In this document: positions 24,601 to 34,138 of the stretch, in pieces | How the letters are laid out: every line of letters begins with the position of its first letter | How positions within the stretch are numbered: the first letter of the stretch is position 1 | Origin: Didymodactylos carnosus | Taxonomy: Eukaryota > Rotifera > Eurotatoria > Philodinida > Philodinidae | NCBI GenBank assembly: GCA_905250885.1 | Contig: CAJNOQ010001241.1 | Coordinates: 1 to 34,138, forward strand | Direction of reading: 5' to 3' | DNA length: 34,138 bases | The notes under the pieces: generated by a model | What the model saw: only the letters and a program-made list of their open reading frames with translations | The model's database searches: none | What the model was told of the DNA's origin: nothing | Translations under genes and position numbers: made by a program

Positions 24601-26716
24601 TCATAAAACTGATTTTTCACACAAACCATTGTTGATCGAGTATGTTGTTTGAGTAATGTTTCCAAAACACGAACTGAATCACGTGGACGAATTGATATAT
24701 TTTTGGTCGGATCGAAAAAGTCCCATATTTCTTGTATTGAATAAGTTTTAACGAGATTAATCAATAAAAATCGATATTTACTTTCGTTGTCAGTATTTTT
24801 ATGTTTTACTTTCATTTCATATTGTTTTTGAAATCCGGATAAATCTTCAGTTGAATACAAATTTTTTCCGTCGTCATACCAAACAAAGGGAAATTTCTCA
24901 CGCTCAATTATTTTTTTCATTACTAAAAAGCAAATAACGGTTAAAGAAGTATAAAATTAGTTTTATTTTCACTAACACCCACCTAGAAAACGATCGTCTT
25001 TTTTCGCAGGTCTCCATGTTCCGTCACGATTTTGTATTACAACATCAACATCGTATTGCTTTACAATTAATTCTTTTGGTATTGCACATTTGAAATGGTT
25101 TGTGTGAAAATCAACTTTTCGACCGGCTGATCCTCCAGAATCTGGTCTTAAGACTAATGTGTATATTTTTGAGTCGGGAACAGGTGAACGTGCTTCAATC
25201 GGACGACATGACTTTGGCCGAGTGACGCTTGATCGTGATGGAGAATAGCGTTTTTCTCCTATTTTAGGTATTATTGATGGTTGTGTTCCGTTCTCTTCTT
25301 GTATAATTTTTTTCCCTCCTACAGCTGCTGATTGTGCACGACGATATAATTGATTAGATGGACCATTATTTTGACCACTTGATCTACCTAGAAAACATAA
25401 GAAAAAGACTTTTATTAATTAAAAACATTAAAAAAAGAAAAACGAGCACTAAATTAATAAGCATAATTCTCTAATATAGCAATAATTAATCAACAAAATG
25501 AATTAGCATTTTATAACCGTCACTTATCAGTTACATCGAGATTCTAGAGTGCTATGCTTATACTTCCAAGACTAAAAACTTGTTATACTAACTCATAGTA
25601 ACTCATGCGAATATATCATGAATACTAAAAAGTCTGTTATCAATTTCGAGAAAATGGCGGCACATGCAAACTAATCTTTCATAGAATATAAACAGAAATG
25701 TATTTAACCTCTCCGAGGAAAGCTAACGTACTAGTCAGCAAGTAGAAAAGAATAAAAATAAAAATAAAATAAACGTCAAATGAGGAGTTTTACTTTTTTT
25801 TGACGGTTGATTGTCTGACTCCTCCTCTTCTAAATACAATGAAAAGCGTTAAAGATTTAAAAATTAAAACAAATTTTGTTCAATAGGAAAATTTTGTTCA
25901 ATAGGTTACAAACTTATGTTATAATTAATGTGGTGCGAAGCATACCGCATTATAGTAATAAACTGCATGTTTATTTTCTACGGTATAAAAAAATGCCATT
26001 TTCTGTAACGATTTTCTCGTAAACTAGAAGGGCTACCGTAAAATTTTAAACGGGAGCTGTGAGGCTGAATTAGTGAATGTCCTCTTTTGAGACTTTGTGG
26101 TTAATTCAGTCATTAATCAAAAGGCTTGAAAGAAGATGTTTTGAACGTTTCGGACTTGTAGTTTTTGAAAAAAAACGGATAATTAATCGTTATTTTATAT
26201 TTTAACTCTAATAAGGTAACTGGGCGTGTGTGTGCTCGAAAACAGAAAACTTAGAGACTATAGCTAACAATCCCTTGACTGCGATCGTTTTTTTCTATTC
26301 ATTTATATAAATAAATCACAACTAACTCAAAGTTTTTGACTATTATGGTAGAAGCTGCATTAAAAGTCTTTAAATACACACAGCTTTCAAACAGTTTTTG
26401 AGCAAGCTTTCCTCTAAAACTTGTTTACTTAGATACTGAACACTAGGATAGATTGATCGAGTAAAAGCTTGTTTGTGATGCTGAGTAAATAAAAGTAGAA
26501 TGAAAATGAAGAGGACGCAAAAGTTAATTGTCTTTTACTTATTTTGTCTAGTAATTAAAAGATCCTTAGTAATGAAGGAATCTAATAAGAGTAATTTCAG
26601 TCTGTGAGATGTAGATAAGCGTAAACAGCAACAGCATAAAAGAGACACACAAATATGTATAACGGAAAAACATTACCTAGTAATCTCCCACGGCCACGGG
26701 GAGCTTGAGACATCAT
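21623..26716 (-). CDS. Argonaute protein, slicer-competent, 950 aa
   Basis: Exons (minus): 26716-26677, 25387-24983, 24922-24575, 24406-24155, 24094-23829, 23767-23598, 23533-23350, 23231-23072, 23003-22794, 22727-22476, 22418-22365, 22308-22192, 22136-21933, 21874-21793, 21731-21623; 2853 nt in frame, ATG to TGA. It binds a small guide RNA and silences or cuts matching RNA. The N-terminus has an APRGRGR patch, then an N domain, L1 ([12 protein letters not shown], about 264), PAZ (about 275-415, with LRYPDLP), MID and PIWI. MID 5'-phosphate residues appear kept: Y607, K611, Q623, K647, K651. The catalytic tetrad is complete: D681 (GADVTH), E725 (SLEIIMDL), D757 (YRDGVDDG), H894 (YAHLAAY). [10 protein letters not shown] and the C-terminal TMWYV place it in the AGO rather than PIWI clade. 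An acidic stretch (DYEDDDIID) lies between PIWI and the C-terminus. A splice-acceptor-like TTAATTAG precedes the ATG, so an upstream 5' exon may exist. Confidence 0.95.
25388..26676 (-). other. Long first intron of the Argonaute gene (1289 bp)
   Basis: The other 13 introns of this gene are 55-168 bp, so this one is an outlier. It separates a 40-nt exon (the first 13 codons, Arg/Gly-rich) from the rest, with donor GTAATG and acceptor TTTTCTAG. It holds no open frame with a recognisable motif and no clear inverted repeat. Large first introns often carry regulatory sequence; that is a possibility here, not something the sequence shows. Confidence 0.75.
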
Positions 26717-27751
26717 CTAATTAAAGAAAATTAACAAAGATTTAGTGTAATTGTTTGTAGTTGCGATATACGCTTCTAATCTTTAAGATGTTATCAGATG
26801 AAACTAATACAGACAGGCTATTATCTGAAAAGTAAAAGAGAGAAAGAGAAACATATCAAACCTTATACCGAAAATTGTGTTTATGTGTATATAAATAAAA
26901 ATACACGTTCATTCTATATTTCAAAAACAGGAAAAACAATGAAAAACTACCTATATTTATTTTGAGAAAAATTTGTCAAGAAACCGTATAAAAAGTCTTT
27001 TCTATTCTGTTTTTCTACACGTGGTAGCACAAGCCACTGAAGAAAGCAAAATTGTCATCATCGGCGTACACTATAGACTGTAGTAAACGATTGTTTTACT
27101 AGAAAACCAGGTACTTTATCGACTTATTTTAATCTGAGATGTTTGATACAGATACGATTATAATAGTTTTTCTTCTATTTTGTGAGATAATTAGCAGAGT
27201 GATGCTTAAATAGATAGTTGTATTCAAGATTCATATAACATTAATCAACATTTTAATCCGATAGTGTTACTCATGTGTAGCAAAAACAATCAATCAAATT
27301 TCAACTATCGACTATGTATTAGACTTACTGTGTCCTCACCTCCAGTATACTAAAAAATTAAAAGACTGATGTTTTTTAGGAAAATTCAGTCAAAATATGT
27401 GCTGCATACGGAGTAAAATCAATCCACTAAATATTAGTGTTTAATATGAACTAAGCACACTCACTGCTGAAATAATTTACGTCCGATTTGTTATTTATCT
27501 GCCACGTGGAAGTCTCGCCATAATATCAACCACTGTCAATTGCTTTTTTATTAGGCTTATATCAGCAAGTCACTTTAATGCCTAGCCACATCACGCCAGT
27601 TGTTTATAGAGTTTGATCACGTCATGTTGAACGAGCAAAAGTCACGTTAGGAATAAGCTAAAATAAGAATAGCTAGGTCAATGAAAACTGACATTTAATA
27701 ATTGATACATAGTCTGTTAACTCTATAGCGAAAAAATTGATTTATCATCGG
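26717..27751. other. 5' flank of the Argonaute gene
   Basis: AT-rich sequence with no supported coding exon. It should contain the Argonaute promoter and 5' UTR on the minus strand, but I see no core promoter motif I would call. Confidence 0.4.
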
Positions 27752-28080
27752 CTAAACTATTAAAAAAGTTTCGATCACTTGTCGCGAGAAAGTAGTCTCC
27801 ATTTCTGGGACTGATACCAGTGATGGTACCATGGTCCTAAGGAACAAAAAATATTGCAATGTGTGAATTTTGTCTTTGTGAGGTTACTAGCCAGATAAAA
27901 AACTGACCTTGGAAAATGCTCAAACAATGGGTTACTAGCAGTTCCTAATGGTGCAATAATAGTCTTAAAAGGAGCATCACAAAATGTCCATGTTTTAATC
28001 GTAATAAAACTGCCACTTTTAGGCATTAAAATATTCTCAGTTTGAATACATAAAAACCGTCCAAAAATTGCTTCAATGAT
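27752..28080 (-). pseudogene. Two-exon coding remnant, unrecognised, 85 aa
   Basis: On the minus strand, acceptor ACATTTTTAG opens an exon at 28080-27908. Donor GTCAGT and acceptor TTCCTTAG enclose a 71-bp intron, and a second exon at 27836-27752 ends in TAG. The joined frame is 85 codons, starting IIEAIFGRFLCIQTENILM, with SGSFITIKTWTFCDAPF further on. The first exon has coding-like codon use and no ATG before residue 19, so it looks internal. No exon is visible upstream in 28081-28400. It could be the 3' end of a gene cut off by rearrangement, a decayed copy, or chance. I do not recognise a family. Confidence 0.3.
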
Positions 28081-30315
28081 CTAAAAATGTCCGTTTAAAA
28101 AGCATTGGATGGGTTATCAATGCGCGTTTAATAGAAAATTGTTCACACCATTTTTGACTGAGAATGATTAATTGGTATCAATGTTCCTCACATAACAACT
28201 GGCGACCAGCATTTCTAATGATTGGTGGGACAGATGTGGGCACCGGTTAAGGGAATCTAACCACTTGAGAGGTATAGCAGAATTCATGACAAAGGCGCAT
28301 AGTTCAGTTCAGCTCAGTTTATTTACAAACAGTCATGAGCACATAGTAGCACAGGTTGAAGAAAGAAAAACATGGTTAATACAGAAGTGTAAGGTGAGTG
28401 ACATATTCTGCCGCGCACTCATATAAAGTAAGATGAGAAAGAAGGAAGTGAATGGTTGGAAGGAAAGACAAATATTACTATAACAACTAAACTTATACCA
28501 GCCTGTCTATACAAATAAACAACAGGGTACTTCGATTTAAATGCGCCCATCACTACATGACATAAAATCCGCAAAAATGTCAATACTCTTTTCGTGTAGA
28601 GCATACAAAGTTACATAGAATTCCATATTTGTTCGCCAAAAAAGTCATATGCTATATGCCCTTTTTCGGGATGTCAAGTTTTGACCTACCTTGCAACAAA
28701 TTAACTTTGATCTTATTTTTCTCAACATTCATAGAGTCAACATCGACCTTTAATATACCATATGAAGGAGCAGTTCGAGTAGTATAAGTTCTAATTCTCA
28801 AAACTCGTCCTACTACTTTTACAAGGGGCGGCCAGCTGTCGCAAAATGACCAAAAATGAGAAAACGGCATTCAGTATTTTACCTCTTCTAAACGCAAACA
28901 AAACGAAAAGTTCTTTTATTATAAATGAAAATGAAGCTGAAAAGTTGCCTAATCTGATGAAAAAAGAATTAACTCAATACCTACCTTCCTCTTTGAGTAC
29001 GAAGCCCATCTTTGAAGGCCGTTTTCTAAGAATAGCCAACTTTCAGGCCTCACGGCACAAAAAGTGTTCAGTGAAAGTTTTTCATTTTACTCTCATTTGT
29101 AGTAGTCATTGAGCCCTACAAAATGAATGAAATGAAAGGTTTTTTTGGTCCGATTCGCTTCCATCCTCGTTTACCTATGACAAAAGTCAAAAATAACGAT
29201 CACAGTCTTCATGTTTTCGCGTGCTTTTTTACTCTGTTCTTAAACTTTAGTCCAGGCGAAATAGTTGTTACTGCGCAATCCACCTTATTTTTAACTAAAT
29301 TTATACAAAATTGGTCATGCTAAATTATCGTCAGGGATGCTTTTCTCGCAACGAAAATCCGGATTCTCATTGCACAAGAGTAGACCAATCAAATTTTTAG
29401 CAAGTAGCGTTCCATAAACAGTTTCTTTCCTAAGACCAATTTCTTGATACGTACGTTGCCTGTACATGCACGAACACAGGCACGTCTCATACATTTTCAG
29501 ACATGCAACTTGCAAGCCGAATGTATGTACAGATGTATGTGAATCAAGAGACATGCATTAATGTTGCATGCCCGAGGTGGATACTGTGAATCACGCAGAT
29601 TATTTGTTTTATCTAACAGTCATTGGCGAAAAAGCCTTCCGTTCGTGTATTCTTAGATGTAAACATTCAGCCTATAATAAGTGATACATATAGAATATGC
29701 TGTAGAGGTCGTTGTCATCTGATGATACACAGCCACAGAAAAAATAATGGAAGAGATATTTTTTCTTAACTAGATGTCTGCAGAATAAACATTAGATCAG
29801 CAGGGATATTCAGAAATGAAAAGCAGTAAATTAGTGAATTTAACTTTCAGTTTTCATTTTTTATTTAGTGTTAATTACTTCAGTACCACACTGACAAAGA
29901 CATATATGGCTCTGGCTCGACACTTCTCACACGAGAGGGAAAAGCATCAAGTCGAAAACTTTGAAAATATCTTAAGTAAACTGTAATGTTTATATAACTA
30001 CTACGCTGACAAAACAAAATGGTGAATAGAAAAATGAGAGAACAGAATGCATTCTGCCTGCTCAAACAATGCATGCGGCTTGAAGCACAGACAAAATTCA
30101 TGTCTGTGGCTATCAAGCAGCATGCCTGGAGCGTGCACGTATACACAGACGTCAATCACGTCTCTGACTCGATTCTTGCATGCCTGTGTAATGCATCAGG
30201 TGGATACTGTGAATCAAGCATGCCCGAATTGTAAAAATGGACTGGTCTTGGGTTCTACCGTTGTCTGCGTTTAGCCACAAATAACTGCCACTAATAGTGG
30301 CTAAAAGCAGGATTG
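28081..30315. other. Gene-poor stretch
   Basis: There are several short open frames on both strands (28652-28870 minus, 28846-29112 plus, 29123-29323 plus, 29880-30155 minus and others), but none with a motif or splice partner. The plus frame at 28846 starts MTKNEKTAFSILPLL, which by chance resembles an eh1 repressor motif; no homeodomain follows. A word-sharing pair of segments, 29455-29600 and 30050-30240, is rich in GCATGC. Confidence 0.45.
29455..30240. repeat. Pair of related GCATGC-rich segments
   Basis: GGTGGATACTGTGAATCA occurs at about 29576 and again at about 30200, each time with GCATGC words and GCATGCCCG nearby. GCATGC appears about five times in total. This suggests two diverged copies of one repeat, or a decayed element with repeated ends. 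Confidence 0.5.
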
Positions 30316-31063
30316 GTAAAAACTTTGCCACAGATAAGAAAATGTGTGAATCTTACTTTCCCATTGGTGAATACCAAACAAAAGAAAAGAAGTATAAACG
30401 ATATCACAGAAGTATGTTTCTTGCTCAGAGAGGTATTCTTTTAGCAGGTGTTCCCTCTAAATACGTGGTGACATCACAGCTGGTGTTCCCCCACTACTGC
30501 TATAAATAGTACGGTAACATTACAAGTGGTGTTCCCCATACAGCTATAGTGTTTCCCGTAGTATTATTATAGCTGGTGTTCCCCATATCCGTTTAGTGTT
30601 CCCTTAATAGCAGAAGATCGAGTAAAAAGTGTAGTTCAATGTTTTAATCACAAAAAGAAGGAAAAAGAAAATCATGAAGTGAATAATAATGTCGATCGTT
30701 TTATTATCGTTTTATTATTCATTACGGTCGACATTATTATTCACTTCATGATTTTCTTTTTCCTTCTTTTTGCGATTAAAACATTGAACTACACTTTTTA
30801 CTCGATCTTGTGCTATTAAGGGAACACTAAACGGATATGGGGAACACCAGCTATAATGATACTACGGGAAACACTATAGCTGTATGGGGAACACCAGCTG
30901 TAATGTCACCACGTATTTAGAGGGAACACCTGCTAAAAGAATACCTCTCTGAGCAAGAAACATACTTCTGTGATATCGTTTATACTTCTTTTCTTTTGTT
31001 TGGTATTCACCAATGGGGAAAGTAAGATTCACACATTTTCTTATCTATGGCAAAGTTTTTAAA
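30316..31063. repeat. Long palindrome beside and overlapping the Merlin left end
   Basis: The left arm (about 30316-30690) and right arm (about 30724-31063) are reverse complements meeting at a roughly 30-base centre (TCGTTTTATTATCG region). Each arm holds one copy of the GGGGAACACC-rich terminal repeat plus about 150 bp beyond it (word AAACGATATCACAGAAGTAT). The left arm has a block of about 48 bp (near 30485-30535) that the right arm lacks, although the far transposon end at 32370-32420 has it. So the palindrome is an inverted duplication that includes sequence outside the transposon terminus. Confidence 0.85.
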
Positions 31064-32458
31064 GTATAATTTTTTCGTAAAAATCGAAAAAAATTATAAA
31101 AAAGAAAATGAAAAAAACAACACGAAACAAAATAGAAATAAAAACATCACATACGAAATTGTCGAATATCCGCTATAATTGAGGGAAGCATGTCCTTGTG
31201 GACTGAGCGGTACCAGAACTCGTTTAAGTGGCGATCTAATAACGTTGAGCCACGCATTGTTCTTAGTATTTTCGTTTTTGCTTGACCCCATAAACACTCA
31301 ATTAACTGTGTGTGGCAACGAGTGGGTGGGTCAACAAAATTTTGACTATGGTTCACCTGTAATTGAGCTTAATGTTTATCAAGTCTTTCAGGTATGATGA
31401 TCGATTTACTTACTGTTTGGTGATCATATCCGTACTGCGTTTGTAGATTCTTGTAGGCAGCCCATTCATCTGACCATACGGTTGTTCCAGGTACAACATG
31501 TTTCCATATAACTGGAATTAATGTTTGACGATCACGACATTGTACATGGAAAAACCGTACCTCGTGTCCATCTTCCGTCGGTTGAACGATATCAAATATC
31601 CACGGCCCTTAAATAATGAAGCTTGTTAGTTGAGACTAGATCAGATGGAATCACTTACTATCCATACGTCTTCCATAATTACGATTATTTGTTTGTTGCT
31701 GAGTGCCATCGCTATCCTCACTACTAGATGCGTATGGTACCAGTCCATTTGTTGCGTTGTTGTTCCCATTATTATTTTGATTACCAAGTAAAAGTCGTCC
31801 ACGATTGTATTTTCGCTTACCACGGAAAAGTGATTCGTCAATCTGGACAACTTCCCCAATCCCTCCCATTTGTGGAGCCATATTAAGTTTTTCTGTACAT
31901 ACCTGAAATAATTAAACAATCTATATTATCGTAAAATAGTTCATACAGTAGCACTTACTTCTCGTAAAAAGTTGGACCAGTCAACAACTGTTGATCCGCT
32001 GCATCCAACAGTCCATGATATTGTTTTCGACGATATATCTTTTTCAGGTATATCTAACTTACCTTTCATAGTCTTTGTAATAATAAGATTCCGCATCTGA
32101 TCATTTCGACTTATCGAAATAAGCTTAGCGGCTTTCTTGTTTGATTTGCAATGTGATTATCACATTAAGAACAATTAAAAATAACGCTCGACATATCTTC
32201 TTTCTCATAAAATGATTATTATTCACTTCATGACTTTTTTTTTCCTTATTTTTGCGATTAAAACATTGAACTACACTTTTTACTCGATCTTCTGCTATTA
32301 AGGGAACACTAAACGGATATGGGGAACACCAGCTATAATGATACTACGGGAAACACTATAGCTGTATGGGGAACACCACTTGTAATGTTACCGTACTATT
32401 TATAGCAGTAGTGGGGGAACACCATAGCTGTATGGGGAACACCAGCTGTAATGTCACC
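30467..32458. mobile_element. Merlin-type (IS1595/IS1016-like) DNA transposon, about 2 kb
   Basis: The element begins GGTGACAT at 30467 and ends with the complement, ATGTCACC, at 32458. The long terminal inverted repeats (30467-30650 and 32256-32458) are built of reiterated GGGGAACACC words and the phrase CACTAAACGGATATGGGGAA. A DDE transposase lies between them on the minus strand. An extra internal copy of the terminal repeat, at 30725-30910, forms part of the adjacent palindrome. No clear 8-9-bp target duplication is seen. Merlin assignment follows from the transposase. Confidence 0.75.
31147..32157 (-). CDS. ISXO2/Merlin-like DDE transposase, N-terminus missing
   Basis: Exons on the minus strand: about 32157-31959, 31902-31659, 31607-31414, 31356-31147 (TGA); about 282 codons in frame. 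It would cut and rejoin transposon ends. The ISXO2-like core is clear: GEVVQIDESLF (first catalytic D), PGTTVWSDEWAAY (second D), VNHSQNFVDP, then TQLIECLWG (catalytic E), followed by HLNEFWYR. The DDE triad is complete. A Gly/Asn-rich insertion (GNQNNNGNNNATNG) lies just after the first catalytic block. Upstream of the first exon the frame hits TAA at about 32160, and the terminal repeat starts about 50-100 bp further on. No ATG or N-terminal zinc-ribbon cysteines are present, so this copy is probably truncated and inactive, unless a distant exon is missed. Confidence 0.85.
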
Positions 32459-32590
32459 TTTTATATAGTTAGATTCAGATTTAGATCATGAATATAAAAT
32501 TTATTTTGAATAACAAAGCTATGGTAAATAAAAAATCAAGTTTTTTATGTTTACCTTTCTAGGGTCTGTTACTCAAAACATCTTAAGTGC

Positions 32591-32745
32591 GGCCTGTTTC
32601 TTGAAAAAACTTATAATTTATAATTTTACTTAAGTAAACAGGAAATTATACTTAAGTGTTTTTGAGAAACTCACTTAAGTAAAATATTTTACTTAAGTGA
32701 AATTTTCCACTTAAGTAAAACTTCAGTTTTTTTGAGAAACAGGCC
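32591..32745. mobile_element. MITE with GGCCTGTTTCTTGAAAAAAC-type ends, 155 bp
   Basis: The left end (32591-32612) and right end (about 32724-32745) are near-perfect inverted repeats of about 22 bp (GGCCTGTTTCTTGAAAAAAC against GTTTTTTTGAGAAACAGGCC). Inside, CTTAAG recurs about six times, mostly as ACTTAAGT, and 32671-32700 is a perfect 30-bp palindrome centred on AATATT. There is no coding capacity, and no target duplication was resolved. Confidence 0.8.
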
Positions 32746-32839
32746 CCTGAACTATATTTAAAAAAGACAATTTTTTCTCTTCTTTTGCTATACAGTGAGA
32801 GTGCCCACGTGATGTCAGGTGCTTCCTATGTAATCGTTT

Positions 32840-33460
32840 GCGTTCGAAAAAACGCGTTTGAACGCTGTTTTGGGCGTTTAAATCTACGTTTAAACGCGTT
32901 TTGTAAAAACCTGCGTTTGAGTCGAACAAGTTTAAACGCCCTCATGTGTGAGGAGCGTTTGAACGTTTTTTTCATGAATTCTTGTTAAGCGTTTGAAGGC
33001 GTTTAAACGCCGATGGTATTTAATACTCTGAACGCGTTTAATTTTTTGAACGCGTTTTAAGGCGTTTCGTTTTGATTAGGCGTTTGAACGCTGTTCTGAA
33101 ACAAGTTACAACGGCGTTTGAGAGCGTTCCTATTATTAAACGCCTCTGCACGCTGTAGATATTTGATACTCTGAACGCGTTCGAATTATTGTTATGTATG
33201 TACTTATTATTATTATGTGATTATTGTTATGTATTGTTATTGTATTAATTCGAACGCGTTTTAAGCCGTTTTGGTTTCAACAGACGTTTGAACGCTGTTT
33301 TGAAAAGGTTACAACAGCGTCTGAAAGCCTTCCTATTATTAAACGTCTCGGCACGCTGTAGATATCTGATACTCCGAACGTATTCGAGGCATCCTAATTT
33401 GAACAGACGCTTGAACGCAGTTTTGAAAAAGGTCCAGACATCGTTCAAAGCCGTTTATGT
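32840..33460. repeat. Array of GCGTTT(G/A)AACGC-like words
   Basis: At least a dozen palindrome-like words (GCGTTTGAACGC, GCGTTTAAACGC, GAACGCGTTC and variants) are packed into about 620 bp, giving a CpG-rich island in AT-rich DNA. Longer direct repeats are superimposed: GATATTTGATACTCTGAACG-type phrases at 33015, 33158 and 33361, and a unit of about 110 bp repeated from about 33080 and 33283. A TTATTGTTATG-type low-complexity run interrupts it at about 33186-33245. Open frames on both strands here are by-products of the repeat. Confidence 0.85.
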
Positions 33461-34138
33461 TATTGAACAGGTTGCATTTTTATTTTACTACTAACTCTCT
33501 CTAAATAAATGAATACCTTACTTTTGAGACATACAAAAGCACAAGTCTTCAACTAGAGAGAGAGATGATATTCAAGGTCATGAGAATAGTAAAATGCTAA
33601 TGGCTGGCTATTCATCCATATTACACAAAGAGTATAAAACTGTGCCTGATACTCGGAAGAACAATCACTGAATGTAACACTACTAGTCATATTCGAGAGT
33701 GAATATGCACCTTGCCATTCTCCCTCCTTTATGTTTCAGAGACTCTCTTCATGTAAGAGAGACCAAGGATTAGAGACCTACACGGGTGAAGAAAACCTAA
33801 CCCGAACCCGACCCGACCCGATGAAAACAATCTCACCAGATAACTGTGTTTGAAAAAAAATATAGACTTGTCTTGTTAGACAAAAGTTTTTCGGTGCATT
33901 TTGTAGAATCTAGTTCAAAAAAAATTTTTTGAACGACTTCTGGTTGGTCATTTTGTCTAAAAGGTTAATCTATTGAAAATTCCTCAGTGCACTTTGTCAA
34001 TAGATTATCTTAACCGAGATGATGACCACATTCTTTTTCTCATTGGTCAGTCATTATCACGTCATACTAAGATAGCAAGTAGAGAGCATTATAGTAAAGT
34101 CTTCTATGTACGGGTGTTTAAAACAGTACATTGAAAAA
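33461..34138. other. Intergenic DNA to the window end
   Basis: No coding frame of note. It contains the ACCCG repeat at 33799-33820 and a perfect 22-bp palindrome around 33913-33934 (GTTCAAAAAAAATTTTTTGAAC). Confidence 0.5.
33799..33820. repeat. ACCCG pentamer repeat
   Basis: AACCCGAACCCGACCCGACC and the next two bases form about four units of (A)ACCCG. It does not match the usual metazoan TTAGGG telomere repeat. It is a simple repeat, possibly a transposon-end remnant. Confidence 0.8.

Noticed and set aside
28846-29112. 88-codon plus-strand frame with FSILPLL, similar to an eh1 repressor motif of homeobox proteins
   Set aside because: Seven residues is too little evidence, and no homeodomain or convincing splice donor follows within the window.
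29880-30274. Overlapping frames of 71-91 codons on both strands
   Set aside because: They arise from the GCATGC-rich repeated segment and have no family signature.
33245-33494. Paired plus and minus frames of 67-68 codons
   Set aside because: Both are by-products of the GCGTTT/AACGC repeat array, which stays open in several frames.
33799-33820. ACCCG repeat considered as telomeric sequence
   Set aside because: Only about four units, not matching TTAGGG or other telomere repeats I know, and embedded in ordinary interior sequence.
1-34138. tRNA genes, rRNA, CRISPR arrays or prokaryotic operons
   Set aside because: No B-box-like tRNA core with matching acceptor stem, no regularly spaced direct repeats with spacers, and the clear genes are spliced eukaryotic genes.

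Overview
This is an AT-rich eukaryotic window. Its clear genes are split into many small exons by introns that are mostly 51-68 bp long with GT...AG borders. No operons, Shine-Dalgarno sites, rRNA, tRNA or CRISPR arrays are visible. Tiny introns, a metazoan-type Argonaute, a bacterial-looking family 2 glycosyltransferase, a Merlin (IS1595-like) DNA transposon and many fold-back elements together suggest a small-genome invertebrate. A bdelloid rotifer is my best guess; this is inference, and no marker gene proves it.

Layout. Bases 1-7998 hold no gene I can defend, only one weak coding-like fragment (2440-2695), a short tandem repeat and possible transposon ends. A 790-bp fold-back element (7999-8788) lies just upstream of a + strand gene of about 20 exons (8997-13042). 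That gene encodes about 805 residues that I do not recognise. Its basic cluster, Ser/Thr/Gln/Asn-rich linker and acidic-hydrophobic C-terminus look like a transcription regulator. It converges on a four-exon - strand gene for a GT2 glycosyltransferase (14001-15183, 293 aa). Next come a hAT-like miniature element (15405-15598) and a 3.2-kb nested fold-back complex (15974-19203).

A near-perfect palindrome of 619 bp (20291-20909) lies about 700 bp beyond the 3' end of a - strand, 15-exon Argonaute gene (21623-26716, 950 aa). This Argonaute has N, PAZ, MID and PIWI regions, a complete D-E-D-H slicer tetrad and a long first intron. A two-exon coding remnant (27752-28080) and gene-poor DNA follow. 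The right end is transposon-rich: a 750-bp palindrome (30316-31063), a Merlin-type transposon with a DDE transposase (31147-32157) and GGGGAACACC-rich terminal repeats, a 155-bp MITE (32591-32745), and a dense array of GCGTTT(G/A)AACGC-like words (32840-33460).

How it fits together. The three main genes show no shared pathway. The most suggestive association is a slicer-competent Argonaute among several long inverted repeats. Transcribed, these would fold into long double-stranded RNA, the class of substrate that feeds small-RNA silencing. That link is inference and has no expression support here. All exon models were spliced by eye from reading frame and GT/AG borders; every junction used keeps frame.
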